Shown here one piece after another: positions 18,543-25,528 of a stretch of DNA of 64,000 nucleotides. Under the pieces are notes generated by a model. It was not told where the DNA came from. It worked only from the letters and a program-made list of their open reading frames with translations, and made no database searches. Position 1 is the stretch's first letter. Each line of letters starts with the position of its first letter. The translations under genes were made by a program, and so were the position numbers. The stretch lies in assembly GCA_019244185.1 (NCBI GenBank), contig JAFATB010000014.1, positions 623,587 through 687,586 of the forward strand, written 5' to 3'. This DNA comes from Acidobacteriota bacterium. Lineage in GTDB: Bacteria; Acidobacteriota; Thermoanaerobaculia; Gp7-AA8.

Positions 18543-20555
18543 ATGGTTCGTCGTCTGGTGCTCCTCGTCTTGCTTGCGCTCCCGGTGCTCGCGCAGCAGA
18601 CGCAGCCGAATGCCGCGAGTGCGCTTGCGAATGCGGCGAGCCGGTACGTGCGCGACGGGGCGGGGAGTCCGGTTGCGTGGCAGGCGTGGGGACCGGCGGC
18701 GTTCGAACGGGCGAAGCGCGAGAAAAAGCCGCTCTTCGTCTCGATCGGGATCGCGGCGTCGTACGACGTCTATCGCATGCAGCGCGAGGCGTTCACGATC
18801 GGGGAGCTCGCGGAGACGCTGAACACGTATACCGTCCCGGTGCTGCTCGACCGGTTGGAGTATCCCGAGATCGCGGAAGCGCTGGCGACCGTCGCGAAAT
18901 CGATGCAAGTGGGGGATGCGCAGGGCAATCGCGGCTGGCCGCTGAACGTGCTGCTCACGCACAACCTCGAGCCGTTCGCGGCGGCGGGCGCGTTGGCGCC
19001 GGACGCCCTCGGACGCTTTCTCGTCATCAACACCAATCGGTGGACGCATGAACGGGCGGCGGTGGATGCGGAAGCGCACGCGAATGTCGAGAAAGCGCGG
19101 GCGCTGGGGGAGAAGAGGGCGCCGGGCGACGTCGACGCGGCCGTGCTCGACGCGCTCGCACCGGAGCTCGCGAAAGAGACGACGCCACGCGCGATGGCCT
19201 TGTCGTTTTTGCTGCGCAATGCGGATCGGCTGAAGAACGACGCGCAACGTGATTGGGTGGTGGATCGTTTGCGGCGCATCGCGGTTTCGCCGCTGTACGA
19301 CCAGTTCGGCGGCGGTTTTCATCGCACGCCGGACGCGTACGAAAAGATGCTCGGCGATCAGGCGCTGATGGCCATGTTGTACACGGATGCGTGGCAGCTC
19401 TCGCACGATCCCGATCTCGCGCTTGTCGCGCGCGCCACGCTCGACTACGTCGTGCGCGATCTGCATGCGAGGGGCGGCGGCTTCGACGCGTCGCAGGATG
19501 CGGGGAGTCTGATTCCGGGACAAGGTCCCGAACTGCACAACGGCATCTTCTATCTCTGGACCAAAGACGAGATCACGCGGCTCCTCGGGCGCGACGACGC
19601 CGCGAAACTCTTCGCTGCGTTTCACATGAGCGAAAACGCGGGCAACCGTCCGCTGCTCGGCGATCCGACGCATCTGCACGAGCTGCGCGACACGCTCGCG
19701 GCGCCCGTCGCGAAACTGCTCGACGTGCGGCAGAAACGCCCCGAGCCGTTCCGCGACTTCGACGAGATCGCGAGCCTCAACGGCCTCATGATCTCCGCAC
19801 TCGCGCGCGGCGGCGCGGTGTTCAACGAGCCGCGCTATACAAACGCCGCGACCGAAGCGGCGCGGGCGGTCACCTCGAAGCTCTGGCTGGCGCCGCAGGG
19901 AAAGCTCTATCGCAACGACGCCGCGAGCGCGCCGCACGCCGACGCGCTGACCGAAGACTACGCGCTCCTCGTGCAGGGACTGCTCGACCTCTTCGACGCG
20001 AGCTACGATGCGCAGTGGCTCGAGCGCGCGATCGCGATCCAGCAACGGCAGGATGCGCTCTTCTGGGATGCGAGCTGGGGACGCTACACGACGGGAAGCA
20101 GCACGCCGGAGTCGCTGCGCGGGCTGCACGTCGAGCGCGACGATGACGTGCCGTCCGCGAACGCCGTCTCCGCGCAGAACCTCCTGCGCCTCGCCGCGCT
20201 CACCGGCAATGCGACGTGGCGCACGCGTCCGGCCACGATCTTCCAGTCGTTCGGCGCGCGCCTGCGCCGCGACGGCGCGTCGCTGCCGCAGCTCGCGAAC
20301 GCGTATGTCGCGTCGCTCGTCGCGCCGAAGATCGTGGTGGTCACCGGCGATGCGCGCAAGAAGCCGACGGTCGACCTGCTGCAGTCGCTCGCGGCGCAGT
20401 GGGATCCGATGCGCGCGCTCGTGTTTCTGCCGACCTCGGGGCCCGCGCGCGATCGCATCCTTCGCGATCTCCCGTTCGTGGGCGCGCTCACCGCGGCCAA
20501 GGACAACCTGCCACTCGCGTACGTCTGCGCGAACGGGCGCTGCGAGAGACAGTAA
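18543..20555 (+). CDS. DUF255 (YyaL/Spata20-like) protein lacking the thioredoxin cysteines, exported
   Basis: The 670-residue product starts at ATG 18543 with a signal peptide (RRLVLLVLLALPVLA). The first 170 residues follow the thioredoxin-like half of the DUF255 family (VAWQAWGPAAFERAKREKKP, RGWPLNVLLT), and the rest follows the alpha/alpha barrel half (FGGGFHRTPD, GGGFDASQDAGS, YALLVQGLLDLF). Family members usually carry a CHWCHVM-type cysteine motif after the LSIGY strand. Here that segment reads GIAASYDVYRM with no cysteine, so redox chemistry at that site is unlikely. Substrate is unknown for the family. The response regulator gene begins 11 bp after its stop, so co-transcription is likely. 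Confidence 0.78.
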   Translation: MVRRLVLLVLLALPVLAQQTQPNAASALANAASRYVRDGAGSPVAWQAWGPAAFERAKREKKPLFVSIGIAASYDVYRMQREAFTIGELAETLNTYTVPVLLDRLEYPEIAEALATVAKSMQVGDAQGNRGWPLNVLLTHNLEPFAAAGALAPDALGRFLVINTNRWTHERAAVDAEAHANVEKARALGEKRAPGDVDAAVLDALAPELAKETTPRAMALSFLLRNADRLKNDAQRDWVVDRLRRIAVSPLYDQFGGGFHRTPDAYEKMLGDQALMAMLYTDAWQLSHDPDLALVARATLDYVVRDLHARGGGFDASQDAGSLIPGQGPELHNGIFYLWTKDEITRLLGRDDAAKLFAAFHMSENAGNRPLLGDPTHLHELRDTLAAPVAKLLDVRQKRPEPFRDFDEIASLNGLMISALARGGAVFNEPRYTNAATEAARAVTSKLWLAPQGKLYRNDAASAPHADALTEDYALLVQGLLDLFDASYDAQWLERAIAIQQRQDALFWDASWGRYTTGSSTPESLRGLHVERDDDVPSANAVSAQNLLRLAALTGNATWRTRPATIFQSFGARLRRDGASLPQLANAYVASLVAPKIVVVTGDARKKPTVDLLQSLAAQWDPMRALVFLPTSGPARDRILRDLPFVGALTAAKDNLPLAYVCANGRCERQ

Positions 20556-20566
20556 ACTCTTCGCAC

Positions 20567-21277
20567 ATGCGCCCCGCCAACAGCGTCGTCGCCGTCGTCG
20601 ATGACGAGGAGAACATCCGCGAGACGGTCGGCTTCGCGCTGCGCCGCGAAGGCTATCCGGTCGAGCTTTACGCGACCGGCCTCGAAGGCTGGCGCGCGTT
20701 TCAGCAGAAGCTGCCCGGCCTCGTCATCCTCGACATCACCATGCCGGAGATGGACGGCCTCGAGCTCTGCCGCCGCATCCGCGCGGTCTCGGAATCGACG
20801 CCGATCATCTTCCTCACCTCGCGCGACGAAGAGCTCGACCGCGTCCTCGGGCTCGAGATCGGCGCCGACGACTACCTCTGCAAACCGTTCTCGATGCGCG
20901 AGCTCCTCGCGCGCGTGAAAGTCCTCTTCCGCCGCGCCGCCATCGACCACGGCGCCACGCGTCCCGCCGCCGACGCGCCCGTGCGCTTGGGGGAGCTCGA
21001 GCTCGACCTGCAGCGTTACGCCGTCCGCTGGAGAGGCACGCCGATCAGCCTCACCGTCACCGAGTTCATGATGCTCCACGCCCTCGTGCGCTACCCCGGC
21101 CACGTGAAGACGCGCAAGCAGCTGCACCAGGACGGCTACCCGCACGACGCGTACGTATCCGACCGCACGATCGACAGCCACATCAAACGTCTGCGCCGCA
21201 AGTTCGAGGAAGCCGACGAGACGTTCGATCGCGTGGAGACGGTGTACGGGCTGGGGTACCGGTGGAGAGACGAATGA
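20567..21277 (+). CDS. OmpR/PhoB-family response regulator (ChvI-like)
   Basis: The 236-residue regulator has a receiver domain (1-120) with acidic pair D12-D13, phosphoacceptor D56 (VILDITMPEMDG), T84 and K106 (CKPFS). A winged-helix DNA-binding domain follows (about 140-235; LTVTEFMMLHALV, SDRTIDSHIKRLRRKF, VETVYGLGYRW). The adjacent histidine kinase makes a complete two-component system resembling ChvG/ChvI. The stop codon (GAATGA) is formed by the first bases of a heptamer repeat array, so the repeat abuts the coding end exactly. Confidence 0.9.
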   Translation: MRPANSVVAVVDDEENIRETVGFALRREGYPVELYATGLEGWRAFQQKLPGLVILDITMPEMDGLELCRRIRAVSESTPIIFLTSRDEELDRVLGLEIGADDYLCKPFSMRELLARVKVLFRRAAIDHGATRPAADAPVRLGELELDLQRYAVRWRGTPISLTVTEFMMLHALVRYPGHVKTRKQLHQDGYPHDAYVSDRTIDSHIKRLRRKFEEADETFDRVETVYGLGYRWRDE

Positions 21278-21384
21278 AGAATTTAGAATGCAGAACGCAG
21301 AATGAAGAATTGTGGTGGGCCGCCTTTGGCGGCCGCGTCTCTCGTTTCTGCATTCTGCATTCTGCGTTCTGCATTCTTCATTCG
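21272..21384. repeat. Heptamer repeat array, locus A, with inverted arms
   Basis: The left arm (about 21272-21311) is built of seven-base units such as GCAGAAC and GCAGAAT. The right arm (about 21345-21384) carries the complementary units CATTCTG and CGTTCTG. A 7-bp perfect hairpin (GGCCGCC-TTT-GGCGGCC, 21318-21334) sits in the centre. It fills the gap between the response regulator and its kinase. Related arrays lie at 45588-45631 and 50331-50459. Confidence 0.85.
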
Positions 21385-21392
21385 CTTCATCC

Positions 21393-22910
21393 ATGAAGCG
21401 CCTTCCTCTCCGTCTCCTCGCCTTCAACCTCCTGCTCGTCTTTCTGCCCATCGGGGGCGTGTTGTTTCTCGGGCAGTACGAGGAGCGGCTCGAGTCGGCC
21501 GAGGTGCGCGACATGACGCACCAGGCGCGGCTCGTCGCGGGGACGGTGGCGCGGGCGGGATCTCTCGATGCGGATGCGTTCGAGGATCTGATCCGGCGCG
21601 CGCGCAGCGACGTGCGCGTGCGGCTCATCGACTCGCGCGGGAACGTCGTCGGCGACTCGCGGGACATCGTCGGCCTCGCGCCGCAGCGTCCGCCGCGCAC
21701 CGACCGGCGCAACGCGCTCTATCGCGTCGGCGCGTTTCTGCTGCGTCCCGTGCTGCGCTGGGTCCGGCCGCTGGAGCCGGCGCTGGAGTTGGACTTTTAC
21801 GAAAACGCGCGGCGGCTGACCGGTCCCGAGATCGCCGACGTGCTGCGCGGACGCGAAGGCTTCGAGAAGCGCATCACCGCGCACAACAAACGCTCGGTCA
21901 CGCTGTACCGCATGGTGCCGGTCGTCGTGGGCGGGTGGACGGTCGGCGCGGTCGTGACGTCGAAGAGCACGTACACGATCCTGCAGGACCTCTACGCCGT
22001 GCGCTTGCGCGTGATGCGCGTCTTCGTCGCTTCGCTCGCGCTGGCGCTCGTCGTCAGCGTCTTCTTCTCCGCGACGATCGTGAAGCCGTTGCGCGAGCTG
22101 CGCGTCGACGCGCGCGCGGTGCTGGACCGGCGCGGTCGCATGCGCGGCACGCGTTTCAAAGGCTCGAAGCGGCGCGACGAGATCGGCGAGCTCTCGCGCG
22201 CACTGGAGCGCATCATGCGGCGCCTCGACGCGCATGTGGCCTTCATCGAGACCTTCGCCAGCGACGTCGTGCACGAGCTCAAGAACCCGCTCGCATCGAT
22301 CCGCAACGCGAACGAGATGCTCGGCGACGTCGCCGATCCCGCGGATCGCCGCCGCTTCGTGCGCGTCATCGAGCAGGAAGTGGCGCGGATGGAACGCCTG
22401 CTCGCCGGGGTGCGCGAGATCTCGAAGATCGACGCGGGACTCGTGCGCGAGGCGCCGCGCACGATCGACCTCGGCGCGCTGCTCGCGAAGATCGTCGACG
22501 GCTTCCGCCTGCGCGAACCGGCGCTGCACTTCGACCTCGTCGCCGGAGACGGTCCGCTCCTCGTCGACGCCTCGGAAGACCGCTTGATTCAGGTCTTCGA
22601 GAACATCCTCGACAACGCCGCCAGCTTCTCGCCGCGCGGCGGCACGGTGTCCGTGCGCGTGGCGGCCGAGGGGAACGAGGTCGTCACGCGCATCGCCGAT
22701 CAGGGGCCGGGCATCCCCGACGCGAACCGCACGCGCATCTTCGACCGCTTCTTCACGCACCGTCCCGACGAGTCGCGCCACGACGGCGGCCACACCGGTC
22801 TCGGGCTGGCCATCGTCAAGACCATCATCGAAGGCCACGGCGGCAGCGTCGGCGCGGCGAACGGGGAGGGTGGGGGAGCGGCGTTCACGATCGCGCTGCC
22901 GAAGAAGTAA
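21393..22910 (+). CDS. Sensor histidine kinase (ChvG-like)
   Basis: The 505-residue kinase starts at ATG 21393, just after the repeat array; upstream in-frame codons would only translate the repeat. TM1 is at about 9-27, a periplasmic sensor region at about 30-205, TM2 at about 209-229, a HAMP linker at about 230-285, then a DHp helix with the phosphorylated H294 (DVVHELKNPLASI). The HATPase domain shows the N box (ENILDNAASFSP) and the G boxes (DQGPGIP, GGHTGLGLAIVK). It should phosphorylate the regulator encoded immediately upstream. The periplasmic signal is not evident from sequence. Confidence 0.9.
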   Translation: MKRLPLRLLAFNLLLVFLPIGGVLFLGQYEERLESAEVRDMTHQARLVAGTVARAGSLDADAFEDLIRRARSDVRVRLIDSRGNVVGDSRDIVGLAPQRPPRTDRRNALYRVGAFLLRPVLRWVRPLEPALELDFYENARRLTGPEIADVLRGREGFEKRITAHNKRSVTLYRMVPVVVGGWTVGAVVTSKSTYTILQDLYAVRLRVMRVFVASLALALVVSVFFSATIVKPLRELRVDARAVLDRRGRMRGTRFKGSKRRDEIGELSRALERIMRRLDAHVAFIETFASDVVHELKNPLASIRNANEMLGDVADPADRRRFVRVIEQEVARMERLLAGVREISKIDAGLVREAPRTIDLGALLAKIVDGFRLREPALHFDLVAGDGPLLVDASEDRLIQVFENILDNAASFSPRGGTVSVRVAAEGNEVVTRIADQGPGIPDANRTRIFDRFFTHRPDESRHDGGHTGLGLAIVKTIIEGHGGSVGAANGEGGGAAFTIALPKK

Positions 22911-22918
22911 TCGCTCTT

Positions 22919-22934
22919 GACAAAACAATTTGTC
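22919..22934. promoter_or_regulatory. Inverted repeat GACAAA-N4-TTTGTC, probable operator of the ArsR-like gene
   Basis: A perfect 6-bp dyad with a 4-base spacer lies 17 bp before the ATG of the regulator and overlaps a TTGACA hexamer (22917-22922) that could be a -35 box. Winged-helix repressors commonly bind such dyads over their own promoter. Autoregulation is inferred. Confidence 0.5.
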
Positions 22935-22951
22935 GGCGAGACGATGGCGGC

Positions 22952-23536
22952 ATGCCGCTCGAGCTCGTCGACCGTTCCGCCAGCGCGGCGGCCATGCTCC
23001 ATCCGATGCGGCTGCGCATCCTCGACGCGCTGCGCGAGCCCGGCTCCGCCAGCGCCGTCGCGCGACAGCTCGGCGTCCCGCGGCAGAAAGTGAACTACCA
23101 CCTCCGCGAGCTCGAGAAGGCCGGCTTCCTCGAGGAAGTCGAACAGCGCCGCGCCGGCAACTGCATCGAGCGCATCGTGCGCGCGAAAGCGACGCACTAC
23201 CTCATCGACCCGCAGCTCCTCGGCGCGCTCGCCGCCGACGGCACGTCCGTCGAAGACCGCTTCTCGAGCACGTACCTCATCGCCCTTGCCGCCGGCGCCA
23301 TCCGCGACGTCGCCGCGCTGCAGCAGAAAGCGGCGAAGGCGAGGAAGCGCGTGCCGACGTTCGCGCTGCAGACCGACATTCGCTTTGCGAGTGCCGAGGA
23401 GCGGGCGGAATTCACGAATGCACTGGCCAACGCGGTGGCGCGGCTGGTCGCGAAATATCACGACGCGGAAACGCCCGGCGGGCGCTCGTTCCGCTTTGTC
23501 ATCGGCGCGTATCCCGCGCGCACGAAGGAGGATTGA
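22952..23536 (+). CDS. ArsR/helix-turn-helix transcriptional regulator
   Basis: The 194-residue protein has a winged-helix domain at about 8-85 (LHPMRLRILDALREPGSASAVARQLGVPRQKVNYHLRELEKAGFL), the pattern of ArsR-like regulators. The C-terminal half is helical (ALQQKAAKARKRVP) with no recognised ligand motif. ATG 22952 is chosen because the HTH needs it and no better start lies nearer. It is followed 2 bp later by a SRPBCC gene. Pairs of ArsR regulator and AHSA1-like SRPBCC protein are common, and the regulator may control its partner through the dyad at 22919-22934. Confidence 0.84.
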   Translation: MPLELVDRSASAAAMLHPMRLRILDALREPGSASAVARQLGVPRQKVNYHLRELEKAGFLEEVEQRRAGNCIERIVRAKATHYLIDPQLLGALAADGTSVEDRFSSTYLIALAAGAIRDVAALQQKAAKARKRVPTFALQTDIRFASAEERAEFTNALANAVARLVAKYHDAETPGGRSFRFVIGAYPARTKED

Positions 23537-23538
23537 CG

Positions 23539-24312
23539 ATGTCGGACGAAACGAAAACTCTCAACCTGGAGATCGCCCTCGACGCGGACGCGGAAACGGT
23601 CTGGCGCGCCGTCAGCGAAGGCGAAGAGCTGAAGCGCTGGTTCCCGCTCGACGCGCGCGTGACGCCGGGTGTGGGCGGCGCGGTCTGGTGCTCGTTCGGC
23701 GGCGGGATGGACTGGGAGACGCCGATCGAGGTGTGGGAGCCGAACCATCATCTGCGCACCGCCGATCCGCCGCCGTCCGGCATCGCCGTCGACTACTTCA
23801 TCGAGGCGCGCGGCGGCGAGACCGTCCTGCGCATCGTGCAATCCGGCTTCGCGGCCGCGGGGTGGGACGACGAGTTGATCGAGACCGCGCAGGGCGGGTG
23901 GCGTTCCTTCCTCGCCACTCTCCGGCATTACCTCCGCTTCCATCGCGGCGAGCCGCGCACGATGGCGTACGTGCGGCATGATGCCGTTCCGCTTTCGCGG
24001 CCGGAAGCCTTTCAGCGGATGCTCACTGCCTTCGGCTTCGTGCCCGCGGAATTACGCGAGGGTGGACGTTTCGACGTCACCGCGGCGAACGGCGACCGCT
24101 TCACCGGCGTCATCGACGTGCTCAATCCGCCCATGCATCTCAGTGGCTCGTTCGAGAATCACGGCAACGCGTTTTTCATGATCGAGATCGAGCCGGGGAA
24201 GGAGCGCTGCCGGCCGGCGATCTGGGTTTCGTTGTACGGCGAGGCGGGGCGCGAGGCGCCGGCGCTCCAGGCGCGTCTGCGCGAGCTCGTGGTCAGCACC
24301 TTCGGACGGTGA
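23539..24312 (+). CDS. SRPBCC (AHSA1/START-like) domain protein
   Basis: The 257-residue protein begins with the AHSA1-type pattern IALDADAETVWRAVSEGEELKRWFP and continues through VWCSFGGGMDWETPIEVWEPNHHL, typical of the helix-grip fold that binds hydrophobic ligands. A second part (about 145-257) has the look of another beta-rich domain (VRHDAVPLSRPEAFQRMLTAFG). An upstream AAGGAGGATTGACG supplies the ribosome site and overlaps the end of the regulator gene, so the two genes are coupled. Ligand and pathway are unknown. Confidence 0.82.
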   Translation: MSDETKTLNLEIALDADAETVWRAVSEGEELKRWFPLDARVTPGVGGAVWCSFGGGMDWETPIEVWEPNHHLRTADPPPSGIAVDYFIEARGGETVLRIVQSGFAAAGWDDELIETAQGGWRSFLATLRHYLRFHRGEPRTMAYVRHDAVPLSRPEAFQRMLTAFGFVPAELREGGRFDVTAANGDRFTGVIDVLNPPMHLSGSFENHGNAFFMIEIEPGKERCRPAIWVSLYGEAGREAPALQARLRELVVSTFGR

Positions 24313-24350
24313 CGCAAGTCGGTCCGGCTGGATGTCCACCCGAAATTGTG

Positions 24351-24378
24351 TTGCGAATCGCAACCGAGCGGGTAATAT
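24351..24378 (+). promoter_or_regulatory. Probable sigma70-type promoter with dyad, ahead of the RHH gene leader
   Basis: TTGCGA (24351-24356) and TAATAT (24373-24378) are separated by 16 bp. The -35 region lies in a perfect inverted repeat GTTGCG-AAT-CGCAAC (24350-24364), a candidate operator. Transcription would start near 24385, leaving a leader of about 200 nt. Confidence 0.5.
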
Positions 24379-24384
24379 GTTGCT

Positions 24385-24561
24385 GCGTTGGAGTGCGACT
24401 CTCCAGCGCTCCCAAAGGTCCGGTAGCAACAGCTCGCAGAGTAGAGGCCTCGTGTCTGTGGTAAGGCTGTACGTGATTGACGATGTACGGCCTTAGGCAG
24501 GTACGGAAAGATAGACATCGGCCGGTGAAGGAAGTAAACTGCATTCGCCTGACACCGGCCG
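24385..24561 (+). ncRNA. Structured 5' leader or small RNA with three predicted hairpins
   Basis: Hairpin 1 pairs 24385-24393 with 24401-24409 (one G-U pair). Hairpin 2 pairs 24463-24472 with 24485-24494 (one G-U pair). Hairpin 3 pairs 24519-24527 with 24553-24561 (CGGCCGGTG with CACCGGCCG, perfect). Hairpin 3 ends 14 bases before the GAGGAG ribosome site of the next gene. I do not recognise a known riboswitch class. It could be an attenuator, an autoregulatory leader or a separate small RNA. Confidence 0.45.
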
Positions 24562-24586
24562 TCTAAACCAACACCGAGGAGTGCGT

Positions 24587-24859
24587 GTGAGCCCTGCAAA
24601 AAGCAATCGCGGTCGTCCCATCGTCCACACCGAGCCCTGGGCGAAGATCACGGTCGTCCTGCTCGACCGTCACGTCGCCTATCTCGATCGCCTGGCGATC
24701 GACATCCGGCTCAAGCACGGCAAGGCCATCAGCCGCGCCGAAATCATCCGCGGCCTGATCGAGGCGGCTTTCCAGAGCGGAACCGACCTCTCTCAGGCAG
24801 ACTCGATCGACTCGATCGTCGAGCTGTTGACGAGCTCGAAGAAAAAAGTCGCGCGCTAG
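24587..24859 (+). CDS. Small ribbon-helix-helix-like DNA-binding protein
   Basis: The 90-residue protein starts at GTG 24587, five bases after GAGGAG; a GTG at 24581 is inside that ribosome site and less likely. The basic N-terminus (KSNRGRPIVHTEP) is followed by WAKITVVLLDRHVAYLDRLAIDIRLKHGKAISRAEIIRGLIEAA. This matches a beta strand plus two helices, as in MetJ/Arc-type repressors. A short acidic tail ends in KKKVAR. The 3' end overlaps a convergent gene by 116 bp. No toxin gene follows, so this may be an autoregulated repressor rather than an antitoxin. Confidence 0.66.
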   Translation: MSPAKSNRGRPIVHTEPWAKITVVLLDRHVAYLDRLAIDIRLKHGKAISRAEIIRGLIEAAFQSGTDLSQADSIDSIVELLTSSKKKVAR

Positions 24860-25145
24860 GACGCGGAGCACTTCGCCGCAGCCCCTGGTTTCGGAGACGC
24901 CCCGCGGCGAGCCGGGCGATCTCTTCTTCGCTACAGGCGTCCGTCAGGTCGATTCCGCTCTCCTCGATTCGGTCGAGCAAGGCGCGAATGAGGAACGGCA
25001 GACCGAACGACGCCGGCATGTCCGGATTCAATTCGTGAGCAAGTTGCCCCAGATAGTCGAGATGCTTCCCGGAGAGGGCGATCGTCTCCAGCTCGCCATG
25101 CGAGCCGGTACGCCCTTCCTGTGGAAGCGGTGGCATGAGGTCCAT
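24744..25145 (-). CDS. Small protein resembling the opposite-strand RHH-like protein
   Basis: The 133-residue reading frame encodes LETIALSGKHLDYLGQLAHEL...LIRALLDRIEESGIDLTDACSEEEIARLAA. This lines up by eye with ITVVLLDRHVAYLDRLAIDI...IIRGLIEAAFQSGTDLSQADSIDSIVELL of the convergent gene, so the two may be diverged paralogues facing each other. The last 45 or so residues are Ser/Arg-rich and antisense to the 3' end of that gene; they may be a non-functional readthrough tail. A GGAG lies about nine bases before the ATG. Function unknown, possibly DNA binding. Confidence 0.52.
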   Translation of the reverse strand: MDLMPPLPQEGRTGSHGELETIALSGKHLDYLGQLAHELNPDMPASFGLPFLIRALLDRIEESGIDLTDACSEEEIARLAAGRLRNQGLRRSAPRPSARLFSSSSSTARRSSRSSLPERGRFRSGKPPRSGRG

Positions 25146-25212
25146 TCAGGCAGCTCCGACTTAGGAGTGACTGGCGCGCCCGTTTCCCTACCCTCGATCT
25201 CGTAAATAGTTC

Positions 25213-25239
25213 GAGCGGGAGCGTAAAGCGCTCCCGCTC
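25213..25239 (-). terminator. Stem-loop downstream of the small protein gene, possible terminator
   Basis: GAGCGGGAGCG (25213-25223) pairs perfectly with CGCTCCCGCTC (25229-25239) around a five-base loop. It lies 19 bp beyond the stop of the minus-strand gene at 25258. The T-run is weak, so efficiency is uncertain. Confidence 0.45.
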
Positions 25240-25257
25240 AACCCCTTCCCAAAACCC

Positions 25258-25509
25258 TCAGTTCGTCAGTCCGCCGCGGTTCTCCGGCTTCTCGTCTCCA
25301 TGCCGGTGCGGCGCCGGGTTCGGGTCGAGGTTCTCGATGCGCCCCGCGGCGCTGCCGCTCGTCGCGCCCGCGTTCGACAGCTCGCTCGATCCTTCCGCTC
25401 CCAGCGCCTCGGCCTGCACCGATTTGTCGGAGCCGCCCGAGACATCATCTTCGTGCGGCCGGTACTCGGTCACGGCACCATGCTTGCGGATCTCGTCGTC
25501 TTTGGACAT
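25258..25509 (-). CDS. Small acidic hydrophilic protein of unknown function
   Basis: The 83-residue product starts at ATG 25509, with a strong AGGAGG five bases upstream, so the start is well supported despite a longer open frame. It is rich in Gly, Ser, Asn, Asp and Glu (HEDDVSGGSDKSVQAEALGAEGSS, PNPAPHRHGDEKPENRGG) with no hydrophobic core, membrane segment or cysteine, and is probably disordered. It diverges from the FAD oxidoreductase gene only 19 bp away, so their promoters overlap or sit inside each other's coding ends. I do not recognise a family. Confidence 0.62.
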   Translation of the reverse strand: MSKDDEIRKHGAVTEYRPHEDDVSGGSDKSVQAEALGAEGSSELSNAGATSGSAAGRIENLDPNPAPHRHGDEKPENRGGLTN

Positions 25510-25528
25510 CGTGTCCTCCTGAACCGTG

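Noticed and set aside
21302..21392. Upstream extension of the histidine kinase through the heptamer repeat
   Set aside because: The extension would translate repeat units (FLHSAFCVLHSSF) without a ribosome site, whereas ATG 21393 opens a normal TM1. It remains a curiosity given locus B.
24563..24871. 102-codon minus-strand frame opposite the RHH gene
   Set aside because: There is no ribosome site and no similarity pattern; the plus-strand gene has a clear start and fold pattern.
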